A stretch of 64,000 bases of DNA from Thermaerobacter marianensis (lineage in GTDB: Bacteria; Bacillota; Sulfobacillia; DVGY01), in NCBI GenBank assembly GCA_020724425.1, contig DYGY01000006.1, positions 23,553 to 87,552 on the forward strand, read 5' to 3'. Positions 49,305 through 60,483 of this stretch are shown here, piece after piece. The translations under genes and the position numbers were made by a program. The notes under the pieces were generated by a model. That model searched no databases. It saw nothing but the letters and a program-made list of their open reading frames with translations, and was not told the DNA's origin. Each line of letters starts with the position of its first letter. Position 1 is the stretch's first letter.

Positions 49305-50066
49305 ATGCGTAGACCTATAGTGGCTGGTAACTGGAAGATGAATCTAACAGCTAAGGAAGCAAGCTTGTTAATTGAGAACCTACTTTCAGGATTAAAGGAG
49401 AACACTGAAACCGGTCTCATGGAAATAGTTGTTTGTCCAGCTTTTACAGCCTTACAGACGGTAGCGGAGAAAACTAAAGATACTGAGATAGTTCTTGGAG
49501 CACAGAACATGCACTGGGAGAGGTCTGGGGCCTATACCGGTGAAGTTTCCCCGGCCATGTTGGTTGACCTTGGCTGTAAATATGTTATCATCGGTCATTC
49601 TGAGAGAAGACAGTATTTTGCTGAGACTGATGAAGTAGTGAATAAGAAGGTTAAGGCTGCTTTAGCAAGCAACCTCGGACCGATCATGTGTGTTGGCGAG
49701 TCGTTAGAAGAAAGAGAAAGTGACTTAACAGAAAAGGTTATTAGAGAACAACTGCTTGGTGGTCTAAAGGGTATTCAATCTGAGGACTTTGAAAACGTGG
49801 TAGTGGCCTATGAACCTGTATGGGCTATTGGTAGTGGTAAGGCTGCTACAGCCGAAGATGCCGAAAAGGTTGCTCTTTTGATTAGGAATATATTGAGAGA
49901 ACTGGCTGGTGAGGTTTCTGAGAGAGTTCGTATTCAATATGGAGGCAGCGTAAAGGCCAGTAATATTGGTTCATTTATGGCACAGCCTAATATTGATGGT
50001 GCTTTAGTTGGTGGAGCTAGTCTTGAAGGAAAAGGGTTTGCAGAACTGATAGGTAATGCAAAATAG
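49305..50066 (+). CDS. tpiA: Triosephosphate isomerase
   Basis: The protein has 253 residues in a TIM barrel. Catalytic residues are K11 (GNWKMN), H98 (IIGHSERR) and E170 (AYEPVWAIG). The phosphate-binding YGGSVK and GALVGGASL segments are present. ATG 49305 follows GAGGGGGTATATATC. It lies between pgk and gpmI. Confidence 0.98.
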   Translation: MRRPIVAGNWKMNLTAKEASLLIENLLSGLKENTETGLMEIVVCPAFTALQTVAEKTKDTEIVLGAQNMHWERSGAYTGEVSPAMLVDLGCKYVIIGHSERRQYFAETDEVVNKKVKAALASNLGPIMCVGESLEERESDLTEKVIREQLLGGLKGIQSEDFENVVVAYEPVWAIGSGKAATAEDAEKVALLIRNILRELAGEVSERVRIQYGGSVKASNIGSFMAQPNIDGALVGGASLEGKGFAELIGNAK

Positions 50067-50099
50067 GCTTTTTTCCATTATGGTAGGGGAGAAACAATA

Positions 50100-52933
<2,834 letters not shown>

Positions 52934-52937
52934 GTTG

Positions 52938-52974
52938 TTTAACAGGGATTCCTTTGTCAGGAATCCCTGTTAAA
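52938..52974 (+). terminator. Perfect 15-bp hairpin after eno, no U-tract
   Basis: TTTAACAGGGATTCC pairs perfectly with GGAATCCCTGTTAAA around a 7-nt loop, 4 bases after the eno stop. CCTAATT follows, so there is no U-run. It probably marks the 3' end of the glycolytic mRNA, by termination or by protection. Confidence 0.55.
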
Positions 52975-52979
52975 CCTAA

Positions 52980-53008
52980 TTGCGTCTGTTTGTCCATTAT
53001 GATACAAT
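52980..53008 (+). promoter_or_regulatory. Promoter of secG
   Basis: TTGCGT at 52980-52985 and TACAAT at 53003-53008 are 17 nt apart. The expected start near 53015 gives a leader of about 40 nt with GGGAGGAGGAG. Confidence 0.65.
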
Positions 53009-53054
53009 TATACAGTCTTTGATAGCCTATAGCCTGGTGGGAGGAGGAGAATGA

Positions 53055-53279
53055 ATGGAGACCCTATCCTTAATAATCTATATGATTATTTCAATTGCTT
53101 TAATAGCTGTTGTGTTATTACAGTCAGGTAAGAGTGCAGGTCTGGGTTCTATTACTGGTGGTGCCGAAGCAGTCTTTGGCAAGCGTAAGGGCCTAGATGA
53201 TTTCCTAGAGAAGTTGACGATTGGATTAGGTGCCCTGTTCATGCTATTAGCTCTCTTGATTACAATCATTCTGGGCTAA
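53055..53279 (+). CDS. secG: Preprotein translocase subunit SecG
   Basis: This small Sec subunit has 74 residues and two membrane helices (about 4-22 and 54-73). The loop between them has VLLQSGKSAGLGSITGGAEAVFG, the SecG hallmark. ATG 53055 follows GGGAGGAGGAGAATGA. Placement after eno and before rnr is conserved in Bacillota, but here hppA is inserted before rnr. Confidence 0.95.
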   Translation: METLSLIIYMIISIALIAVVLLQSGKSAGLGSITGGAEAVFGKRKGLDDFLEKLTIGLGALFMLLALLITIILG

Positions 53280-53303
53280 GGTATGGAATATATGGCACAT
53301 AAT

Positions 53304-53358
53304 CTCTCCCTATTGGGAGAGTTAGTTTGACTCTGTGTAATAAGGTTAGCACAGAGTC
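53304..53358 (+). terminator. Two hairpins between secG and hppA
   Basis: The first has a 7-bp stem CTCTCCC / GGGAGAG (53304-53321). The second has a 9-bp stem GACTCTGTG / CACAGAGTC with a 12-nt loop (53329-53358). Neither is followed by a proper T-run. They may reduce readthrough into hppA or act as an mRNA leader. Confidence 0.4.
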
Positions 53359-53402
53359 CTTTGAATTACTTTTTGTTCATTATGTAAGGGAGGTCATCTT
53401 TT

Positions 53403-55439
53403 ATGAATCAACTACTCTGGCTGGCACCAGGGGCTGGATTGTTGGCTTTGGCTTTTGCCTGGTACCTAATCATGGGTATTAATAAGGCCGATAAGGGTAC
53501 ACCAAAGATGCAGGAGATATCTGATGCTATCTCTGAGGGTGCTATGGCATTCTTGAAGAGAGAGTATAGGAGTTTGGCCGTCTTTGTAGTTATTTTGGCA
53601 GCATTTATTGTGCTCATGGGTTTTATGACTACCGATGAGCAGATGAGGTCAGAAACAGCTCTTGCCTTCATTTTTGGTGCACTGGCTTCTGGAACTGCTG
53701 GTTTTATTGGTATGCGTGTTGCCACAAAATCAAATGTGAGAACAACTAACGCTGCACGCACAAGTATTAATGATGCCTTAAGCATCGCATTTTCCGGCGG
53801 TGCTGTTATGGGTATGGCTGTTGTTGGGTTGGGTTTATTAGGTCTTGGCATAATGCTTATTATTTTTGGTATTGATAATCCTGATAATTTTAAGATTATC
53901 AATGGTTTTGCTCTGGGTGCATCTTCTATTGCTTTATTTGCTCGTGTCGGTGGTGGTATTTATACCAAGGCTGCTGATGTTGGAGCTGACTTAGTTGGTA
54001 AGGTTGAAGCAGGTATTCCTGAAGATGATCCCCGTAATCCAGCCGTTATCGCTGATAACGTTGGTGATAATGTTGGGGATGTGGCTGGAATGGGAGCTGA
54101 CCTATTTGAGTCTTATGTAGGTTCTATTATTGCCGCTATGACTCTCGCTGCTCTTAATGCTAGTTTAGGAATGGAAGCTATTTTGCTACCTCTTTTCATT
54201 GCTTCTGCAGGTGTTTTAGCAGCCATTCTTGGTGCTATGTATGTGAAGTATGGTAACACCAATGATCCCGCTAAGGCTTTAAGGTATGGAACCTTCCTTA
54301 GTGGTGGTCTAGTACTAATAGGTGTATACTTCATTACTGCTGCAATGGGTTTTCCTGGAGCTTTTTGGGCAACTGCAGCTGGTTTGCTTGCGGGTGTAGC
54401 TATCGGGTTACTGACAGAGTATTATACTTCAGCAGATTTTAACCCGGTTAAGAAGATAGCTGAGGCCTCTCAGACAGGACCAGCTACAAACATTATTTCT
54501 GGTCTTTCTGTAGGTATGCGGAGTACTGCTTGGCCTATCCTGGTTATTGCCGGTACTATCTATGTTGCCTATAGTGTAGCAGGTCTTTATGGTATTGCTC
54601 TTGCTGCTGTTGGTATGTTATCTACTGCCGGTCTCACTATTGCTGTTGATGCTTATGGCCCTATCGCTGATAATGCTGGTGGAATTGCTGAGATGGCCGG
54701 TTTACCAAAAGAGGTCAGAGCTAATACAGATAAGCTAGATTCTGTCGGTAACACTACTGCAGCTATTGGTAAGGGTTTTGCGATTGGTTCTGCTGCTTTA
54801 ACAGCTCTGGCTCTGTTTAGTGCTTATGCTAGTGCAGCAGGTCTTTTCAAAGATGTGCTCATTGATGGACAAGTTGTCAGTGAATTGACTATCAATCTCT
54901 TGAGTTTTGAAGTAATTATTGGTTTGATGGTCGGTGCTATGCTACCATACTTATTCTCATCAATTACTATGGATGCTGTTGGTAGCGCAGCGTATGCTAT
55001 GATTGAAGAGGTTAGACGCCAGTTTAAGGAGATTCCAGGTTTGATGGAAGGTAAAGCTAAGGCTGATTATGCACGTTGTGTTGACATCAGTACCGCTTCC
55101 GCTCTAAAGAAGATGATTCTCCCTGGTGTTCTAGCTGTCGCTACTCCGTTAGCAGTAGGTGTATTTCTTGGTAAAGAGGCATTAGGTGGTCTCTTAGCTG
55201 GCGCACTTGTAAGCGGTGTTGTTATGGCTATTCAGATGGCTAACTCCGGTGGCGCCTGGGATAACGCTAAGAAATATGTTGAACAGGGTAATTTCGGTGG
55301 TAAGGGTACCCCAACTCATGAAGCTACTGTTGTAGGTGATACAGTTGGTGATCCTTACAAAGATACTTCTGGTCCTTCTTTGAACATTCTAATTAAGCTA
55401 ATGACTATTGTTGCTCTGGTATTTGTGCCATTGTTCTAA
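53403..55439 (+). CDS. hppA: Membrane-bound ion-pumping pyrophosphatase
   Basis: The protein has 678 residues and about sixteen membrane helices. It couples pyrophosphate hydrolysis to cation export. The substrate site [22 protein letters not shown] and [20 protein letters not shown] is intact. [10 protein letters not shown] has Ala where potassium-independent enzymes have Lys, so it is the K-dependent type. Whether it pumps H or Na cannot be decided by eye. ATG 53403 follows AAGGGAGGTCATCTTTT. It recovers energy from pyrophosphate made in biosynthesis and suggests an energy-limited anaerobe. Confidence 0.96.
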   Translation: MNQLLWLAPGAGLLALAFAWYLIMGINKADKGTPKMQEISDAISEGAMAFLKREYRSLAVFVVILAAFIVLMGFMTTDEQMRSETALAFIFGALASGTAGFIGMRVATKSNVRTTNAARTSINDALSIAFSGGAVMGMAVVGLGLLGLGIMLIIFGIDNPDNFKIINGFALGASSIALFARVGGGIYTKAADVGADLVGKVEAGIPEDDPRNPAVIADNVGDNVGDVAGMGADLFESYVGSIIAAMTLAALNASLGMEAILLPLFIASAGVLAAILGAMYVKYGNTNDPAKALRYGTFLSGGLVLIGVYFITAAMGFPGAFWATAAGLLAGVAIGLLTEYYTSADFNPVKKIAEASQTGPATNIISGLSVGMRSTAWPILVIAGTIYVAYSVAGLYGIALAAVGMLSTAGLTIAVDAYGPIADNAGGIAEMAGLPKEVRANTDKLDSVGNTTAAIGKGFAIGSAALTALALFSAYASAAGLFKDVLIDGQVVSELTINLLSFEVIIGLMVGAMLPYLFSSITMDAVGSAAYAMIEEVRRQFKEIPGLMEGKAKADYARCVDISTASALKKMILPGVLAVATPLAVGVFLGKEALGGLLAGALVSGVVMAIQMANSGGAWDNAKKYVEQGNFGGKGTPTHEATVVGDTVGDPYKDTSGPSLNILIKLMTIVALVFVPLF

Positions 55440-55461
55440 CAAACTGAATAGATATATCATC

Positions 55462-55498
55462 AAAGAGGGTATAGCTCTAGGTGGCTATACCCTTTTTA
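55462..55498 (+). terminator. Intrinsic terminator after hppA
   Basis: GGGTATAGC pairs with GCTATACCC around an 8-nt loop, followed by TTTTT, about 25 bases after the stop. The A-rich base of the stem extends pairing with the T-run, so it may work in both directions. Confidence 0.92.
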
Positions 55499-55595
55499 CT
55501 CATGCAAAGGGAAATCTTTGCCAGATGAAGAATGATTACGAACAAAGGGGTTAAGCTATTAGATAGCATTTTATTTGATAAGGGGGAGATTCTGG

Positions 55596-57752
55596 ATGTT
55601 AAAAGAGATGGTTCTTGTTTTCATGAGAGAATCAGCTTATAAGCCATTAAAGGCTCAGGAATTGTTTCAGGCTTTTTCTGGTGAAGATGAACAAGTTTTC
55701 TTAGAAACACTGACTGATATGGAGAAGAAAGGTGAGATAGTAAGGACCAGATCAGGCAGATACGGGGTTCCTGAGAAGATGAATCTAGTTGTTGGAAGGC
55801 TAGAAGCTAACTCACGGGGTTATGGTTTTGTAGTACCTGATAATGAGGAACAGGGTGACCTTTATATCAGTGGTGAGAATATTAATGGAGCGATGCATAA
55901 AGATCGGGTAATTGCTAGGATTATCAGTAAGGGGTTTGGTGAGAAAAGGAATGAAGGGGAGATAATTAGGGTCTTAGAGCATAAGACCAGACATATTGTC
56001 GGCAAGTATGAGACTGACAAGTATTTTAGTTTCGTTACCCCTGAAGATAGACGATATTATCAAGATATTCTTGTCTACCCTGGCGATAATCTTGGAGCCA
56101 TTAACGGGGAAATGGTTTTGATAGAGGTTACTAGATGGGGAGAAAAGAGAAGAGTTCCTGAAGGTAGGGTAATTCAAAGAATTGGCATGAAAGATACCCC
56201 AGGGGTTGATGTTGAAGTTGTTATGGCCAAGTATGGGCTACAGATGGAGTTTCCAGGAGAAGTTGTCAGAGAAGTAGAGAGTGTCTCTCAGGAAATACAG
56301 GCAGAGGAACTTGAAGGACGTTGGGATCTAAGGCAGCTATTGACATTCACAATAGATGGTGAAGATGCTAGAGATCTTGATGATGCTATTTCTCTGGAGA
56401 TACTAACTAGTGGGCCGGCTAAATGGCGTCTTGGTGTCCATATAGCTGATGTAGCCCATTATGTGCAGGAGAATACTCAGCTTGATAAAGAGGCTCAGGA
56501 ACGGGCAACAAGTGTCTACCTCGTTGATCGGGTTATTCCCATGCTTCCTACAGCTTTATCTAACGGCATTTGTAGTTTGCATCCCCATGTTGATCGTTTG
56601 ACCATGTCCATTTTTATGAACTTTACTGAGGATGGGAAGCTCATTAGCTATGATATTGGTGAGAGTGTAATTCAGAGCAAGGCTAGACTCACCTATACAC
56701 AAGTCCAGGATGTCTTTGATGGCAAACATTCTCCCCTGTCTATGGAGCTACAGGATCTTCTTAGGGAGATGTTAGCTCTATCAGATGTGTTGAGGGAGGT
56801 TCGTAAGGAACGTGGTGGTATAGATTTTGACTTTCCTGAGGTTAAGGTTTCTCTTGATAAGGAAGGCAATCCTGTAGAGATATTGAAGGTGCATACTAAT
56901 AGGGCGCATAAACTTATTGAGGATTTCATGTTGGCTGCCAATGAAACCATTGCAGAACACTATTTCTGGTTGAAGATTCCCTTTTTATATCGGGTTCATG
57001 AGATTCCAGATGAGGCAGATGTTAGATGGTTTGCAGAGTTTCTCCACAATCTAGGATACAAACTAAAGAGAGGTAAGCAGATACATCCTAAAGCATATCA
57101 AGAAATTGCCGAAAGGGTTAGAGGTACTAAGGTAGAGCGGCTTGTAAGTACCGTGTTGTTACGATCCTTACAGCGAGCTAAATATGATACGAGGAATCTA
57201 GGTCACTTTGGTCTAGCTGCTCAATGGTATACCCACTTTACCAGTCCAATTCGTCGCTATCCTGATTTGCAGATTCATCGAATTATTAAAGCAGTTCATA
57301 AGAGAGGTCAGCTATCAGTTCAGGAAATAGATCGCTGGGAGGCAAGTCTACCCGATATTGCTAAGGTCTGTTCTGAAAGGGAAAGAGCCGCGGAAGAGGC
57401 CGAAAGAGAATCAACTGAGGTTAAGTTGGTAGCCTATATGAAACAGCATGAAGGCGAAATATTCTCAGGTACCATATCCGGAGTCACTAATTTTGGTCTG
57501 TTTGTTGAGTTAAGCAATATGGTAGAAGGTCTGGTTCATGTTAGTAATATGGTTGATGATTATTATGAATTCTTCCAAGAAAGAATGTCTTTAATAGGTG
57601 AAAGAAACAAGAAAGTATATCAATTAGGTGATATCGTCAAGGTTCAGGTAGTCCAGGTAAATATAGCAGATCGAACGATAGACCTTTTGCTAGTAGATCA
57701 GTTGAACCAGGGTTCAAAGAGAAGAAATCATTCTGAACAAGCGTTCAAATAA
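55596..57752 (+). CDS. rnr: Ribonuclease R
   Basis: This 3'-5' exoribonuclease digests structured RNA and works with SmpB-tmRNA. It has 718 residues. An N-terminal winged-helix/cold-shock part (GRLEANSRGYGFVVPD) is followed by the RNB domain with TIDGEDARDLDDAISLE, whose Asp residues bind Mg, and a C-terminal S1 domain (FSGTISGVTNFGLFVEL). ATG 55596 follows AGGGGGAG; a TTG opens the frame at 55575. The short tail beyond the S1 domain encodes two of three phased palindromes. Confidence 0.96.
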   Translation: MLKEMVLVFMRESAYKPLKAQELFQAFSGEDEQVFLETLTDMEKKGEIVRTRSGRYGVPEKMNLVVGRLEANSRGYGFVVPDNEEQGDLYISGENINGAMHKDRVIARIISKGFGEKRNEGEIIRVLEHKTRHIVGKYETDKYFSFVTPEDRRYYQDILVYPGDNLGAINGEMVLIEVTRWGEKRRVPEGRVIQRIGMKDTPGVDVEVVMAKYGLQMEFPGEVVREVESVSQEIQAEELEGRWDLRQLLTFTIDGEDARDLDDAISLEILTSGPAKWRLGVHIADVAHYVQENTQLDKEAQERATSVYLVDRVIPMLPTALSNGICSLHPHVDRLTMSIFMNFTEDGKLISYDIGESVIQSKARLTYTQVQDVFDGKHSPLSMELQDLLREMLALSDVLREVRKERGGIDFDFPEVKVSLDKEGNPVEILKVHTNRAHKLIEDFMLAANETIAEHYFWLKIPFLYRVHEIPDEADVRWFAEFLHNLGYKLKRGKQIHPKAYQEIAERVRGTKVERLVSTVLLRSLQRAKYDTRNLGHFGLAAQWYTHFTSPIRRYPDLQIHRIIKAVHKRGQLSVQEIDRWEASLPDIAKVCSERERAAEEAERESTEVKLVAYMKQHEGEIFSGTISGVTNFGLFVELSNMVEGLVHVSNMVDDYYEFFQERMSLIGERNKKVYQLGDIVKVQVVQVNIADRTIDLLLVDQLNQGSKRRNHSEQAFK

Positions 57753-57776
57753 ACTGTTCTTTATGAACACTAGTTC
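57704..57776 (+). promoter_or_regulatory. Three phased TGAAC-N4-GTTCA palindromes upstream of smpB
   Basis: GAAC-N4-GTTC cores lie at 57704-57715 (N4 CAGG), 57735-57746 (AAGC) and 57765-57776 (ACTA), with spacings of 31 and 30 bp, about three helical turns. All three extend to TGAAC / GTTCA. The first two lie inside the end of rnr and the last is 9 bases upstream of the smpB -35. The middle site fits the Gram-positive LexA box CGAAC-RNRY-GTTYG apart from the outer bases. The regulator is not known. Confidence 0.6.
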
Positions 57777-57785
57777 ATTAGCCTC

Positions 57786-57814
57786 TTGACGAAGATATGT
57801 TCTTGTCATATAAT
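57786..57814 (+). promoter_or_regulatory. Sigma-A promoter of smpB
   Basis: TTGACG at 57786-57791 and a perfect TATAAT at 57809-57814 are 17 nt apart. The expected start is near 57821, with a short leader to ATG 57847. Confidence 0.82.
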
Positions 57815-57846
57815 CAATTGGCAACCTATCATATAAGGATGATTCT

Positions 57847-58305
57847 ATGGCAGGACAAAAGATTTTAGCTGACAATAGAAAAGCTCGGCATGACTATTTC
57901 TTAGAGGAATCTTTTGAAGCCGGAGTGCAGTTAACAGGGACTGAAGTGAAGTCTTTGCGGCTTGGTCGTGCTCAGATTAAAGATAGCTTTGTTAGAATCG
58001 AGAATGGAGAAGCTATTGTGTACAACATGCATATCAGTGCTTATGAGCAGGGTAACAGGTTTAATCATGATCCGCTTAGACCCAGGAAGCTTCTTTTGCA
58101 TAAGAAAGAGCTTGATAGGTTGTATGGCAAGACCAGAGAAAAGGGATACACTATTGTTCCAGTAAAGATATATTTAAAGGGTGGCTGGATTAAGATTGAG
58201 ATTGCTCTGGCAAAAGGTAAGAAGTCCTTTGATAAAAGAGAAACTATTGCGAAACGAGATGCTGATCGAAAAATCGCTCAGGCTTTAAGGGAACGTAATA
58301 AATGA
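57847..58305 (+). CDS. smpB: SsrA-binding protein SmpB
   Basis: SmpB delivers tmRNA to stalled ribosomes. It has 152 residues. [29 protein letters not shown] and the EGxAxxxxxxIxxYxxG-like region ([16 protein letters not shown]) mark the family, and the basic C-terminal tail that enters the decoding channel is present. ATG 57847 follows AAGGATGATTCT. The tmRNA gene begins 60 bases after its stop, the expected partner. Confidence 0.97.
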   Translation: MAGQKILADNRKARHDYFLEESFEAGVQLTGTEVKSLRLGRAQIKDSFVRIENGEAIVYNMHISAYEQGNRFNHDPLRPRKLLLHKKELDRLYGKTREKGYTIVPVKIYLKGGWIKIEIALAKGKKSFDKRETIAKRDADRKIAQALRERNK

Positions 58306-58365
58306 CAGCCATGTCAACAACAATGTTTTGCTTGACTTAGTAAAGTATTATATAATGTAGATATA

Positions 58366-58719
58366 CGGGGGTGAATTAGTTTCGACGTGGGGAATGATTG
58401 GCTTGAGTAGCGAGTCGAGCGTCCGCGCCTCGATAATCCGCGGAAAGCACATTAAGTGCCAACGACGATTACGCTTTAGCGGCTGCTTAATAGCACCGTT
58501 ACGCTTAGATGTACCCTTTCCTGTGGGGTCTTCTAAGTGTCAAATTAGCAGGATAGCAGACTCTCTAGCCCGATAGAGTTTGTGAAATTTTAGGGCTGGT
58601 CAGCTGAGAATTCTGTTCCTGGAAGTCTCTGTGTGACGAGAATAAAGCAGGAACTACACTCGTAGAAGCTCTTGTGGATCTCCTTGCGGACCCGGGTGCA
58701 ACTCCCGGCACCTCCACCA
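58366..58719 (+). ncRNA. ssrA: Transfer-messenger RNA (tmRNA)
   Basis: The 5' end GGGGGTG pairs with CACCTCC at the 3' end (7 bp, one G-T), followed by discriminator A and an encoded CCA at 58717-58719. TTAGTTTCGAC near the 5' end and GGGTGCAACTCCCGG near the 3' end are the conserved tRNA-like parts. The tag frame begins at GCC 58458 and encodes A-NDDYALAAA, with TAA at 58488-58490 followed by TAG. The length, about 354 nt, is typical. It lies directly downstream of smpB. Confidence 0.95.
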
Positions 58720-58739
58720 AATATAGACGGAACTCAATG

Positions 58740-58767
58740 CCGCCTTTTTTTACAAGGCGGTGTTTTT
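58740..58767 (+). terminator. Terminator after tmRNA
   Basis: CCGCCTT pairs with AAGGCGG around a 7-nt T-rich loop, followed by TGTTTTT. The 3' end of the signal runs into the open frame upstream of dinB, which argues for a dinB start further downstream. Confidence 0.75.
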
Positions 58768-58792
58768 GATTAGTCTCTTGGTGGTGTTAACA

Positions 58793-59920
58793 GTGGAAGT
58801 TTTCGAAAAGCTGGGTCTAGATGAGCAGAAGAAAGCAAGCCTTTTAGCTTCTCAGAATAGGTTAAGTATTGTTCATGTGGATATGGATGCTTTTTATGCT
58901 GCCATTGAGCAAAGAGATAATCCTCGCTTGCAGGGTAAGCCTGTAATAGTTGGTGGAGATCCTAAGCAACGTGGAGTTGTTTCTACGGCTTCTTATGAAG
59001 CCAGAAGTTTTGGTATTCATTCTGCAATGCCATCATCTCGAGCACTTCAGTTATGTCCACAAGCTGTCTTTCTTAAACCTAGGATGAAACATTACAAGGA
59101 AGTTTCTCAAGAGATATTTGATATTTTCTATCAATACTCTAATATGGTAGAAGCAGTGTCGTTGGATGAAGCATTTCTCTATATAGAAGGAGATGCTGTG
59201 GTTGTAGGTAAGATGATTAAAGAGGAGATTAGAGAGAGGACTGGTTTAACTGCCTCTGTAGGTGTTTCTTTCAATAAGTTTTTGGCCAAACTGGGGTCTG
59301 ATTGGGAAAAACCAAATGGATTGACCATCTTTGATAAGGATCGGGCCCAAGAAATATTGCCAGGTCTCAAGATTCGCAAAATCTGGGGTATTGGACCAAG
59401 CAGTGAGAAAGTTCTACAGGAAATAGGTATTTATACCATTCAAGACTTGCGAAATTATGATCTTGGATATTTTAAGGATCGGTTTGGCAAGAGAGCGATT
59501 GAACTGGTCTTAATGGCTTGGGGTTTCGATTTAAGAGAGGTGAATTCGAGCACAGGTGCTAAGTCTCTTGGTGAGGAGATAACTTTTGAAAGAGATGTAG
59601 CTGATAGAAAAATCTTAGAGCAGACCCTAGAGGAGTTTACGCTAGCACTCTGGAAGAGAATGCAGCAAAGGGGCTATCTAGCAAGGACAGTGACAGTTAA
59701 GGTTCGCTATGAGGATTTTTCGACCATCACTAGAAGCAAGTCTTTGGAAACAGGCAGTGATGATCTAGAGGAAATAAGGATGTTAACGAAAAAACTTCTT
59801 TCAAGAATCGATTTCAGAAAGAAGGTTAGACTGGTAGGTCTACAGGTTTCAAATCTAATTAATGTGGAAGAACCGATTCAATTGAGGTTACCTTTGTTTG
59901 GTGAGAATCGTGATGACTAG
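58793..59920 (+). CDS. dinB: DNA polymerase IV (Y family)
   Basis: This translesion polymerase has about 375 residues. Catalytic acids are in HVDMDAFYAAIE (D30, D32) and SLDEA (D125, E126). SYEARSFG and PNGLTIF are family motifs. The C-terminus QLRLPLF is a classic beta-clamp binding motif. The frame opens at 58760 inside the tmRNA terminator. GTG 58793, behind GGTGGTG, is a more likely but still uncertain start. The extra N-terminal residues before HVDMDA are unusual. Overlap with SOS-type control is discussed in the findings. Confidence 0.93.
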   Translation: MEVFEKLGLDEQKKASLLASQNRLSIVHVDMDAFYAAIEQRDNPRLQGKPVIVGGDPKQRGVVSTASYEARSFGIHSAMPSSRALQLCPQAVFLKPRMKHYKEVSQEIFDIFYQYSNMVEAVSLDEAFLYIEGDAVVVGKMIKEEIRERTGLTASVGVSFNKFLAKLGSDWEKPNGLTIFDKDRAQEILPGLKIRKIWGIGPSSEKVLQEIGIYTIQDLRNYDLGYFKDRFGKRAIELVLMAWGFDLREVNSSTGAKSLGEEITFERDVADRKILEQTLEEFTLALWKRMQQRGYLARTVTVKVRYEDFSTITRSKSLETGSDDLEEIRMLTKKLLSRIDFRKKVRLVGLQVSNLINVEEPIQLRLPLFGENRDD

Positions 59921-59931
59921 GAGGAAATACA

Positions 59932-60468
59932 ATGGCTTTTGATTGGACAGCTCTTTTATGGGCATTTTTGATATTTGGGGCAAGAATTCTTGATGTTTCT
60001 TTGGGTGTTACTCGAATTATGCTAATGTTTAGGGGACAAAGAAAGTATGCAGCCATTCTTGGCTTTTTTGAGGTTATTATCTTTGTGACTGCTCTTGGTG
60101 TAGTAGTTAATTCTCTAGATAACCCCATAAACTTGATATTCTATGCATTGGGTTTTTCAACAGGCACTTATGTGGGTGGTTATATTGAAGAAAAGTTGGC
60201 TTTAGGGTACTCCACTCTTCTTGTTATTCCACAATCAGAGAAATCTAAAGATGTGGCTGATTTGCTTAGAGCGGAAGGTTTTGGTGTAACGAGAATGGGT
60301 GGCGAGGGTAAAATGGGTCCAAGAGATGTACTGTTCATTACCATGCAACGGAGGGCTTTACGGACAGCATTGTCTTTAATAGATAGTGTCGATGAAAATG
60401 CCTTTGTAACTGTTATGGATACAAAGACCACGTATCACGGTATGTTCTCATCAAGGAAGATGAAGTAA
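59932..60468 (+). CDS. DUF2179 / DUF5698 (UPF0316) membrane protein
   Basis: The protein has 178 residues. Three membrane helices fill about residues 1-90 (FGARILDVSLGVTRIMLMFRG is the family hallmark). A cytoplasmic PII-like DUF2179 domain of about 85 residues follows (LLRAEGFGVTRMGGEGKMGPRDVLFITMQRR). The function is unknown; related domains may bind nucleotides. ATG 59932 follows AGGAGGAAATACA and lies 11 bases after dinB. The next gene is also close, so dinB through rdgB could be one unit. Confidence 0.88.
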   Translation: MAFDWTALLWAFLIFGARILDVSLGVTRIMLMFRGQRKYAAILGFFEVIIFVTALGVVVNSLDNPINLIFYALGFSTGTYVGGYIEEKLALGYSTLLVIPQSEKSKDVADLLRAEGFGVTRMGGEGKMGPRDVLFITMQRRALRTALSLIDSVDENAFVTVMDTKTTYHGMFSSRKMK

Positions 60469-60483
60469 CGGGAGTTGAGTGGT

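Noticed and set aside
53408..53902. 164-codon antisense frame within hppA
   Set aside because: It mirrors the repetitive Ala/Gly/Ile coding of the membrane protein and has no ribosome binding site of its own.
58331..58355. TTGACT and TATAAT ahead of tmRNA as its own promoter
   Set aside because: The hexamers are only 13 nt apart, too close for a standard promoter. tmRNA may be read from the smpB promoter and processed, or another -10 may be used. Left unassigned.
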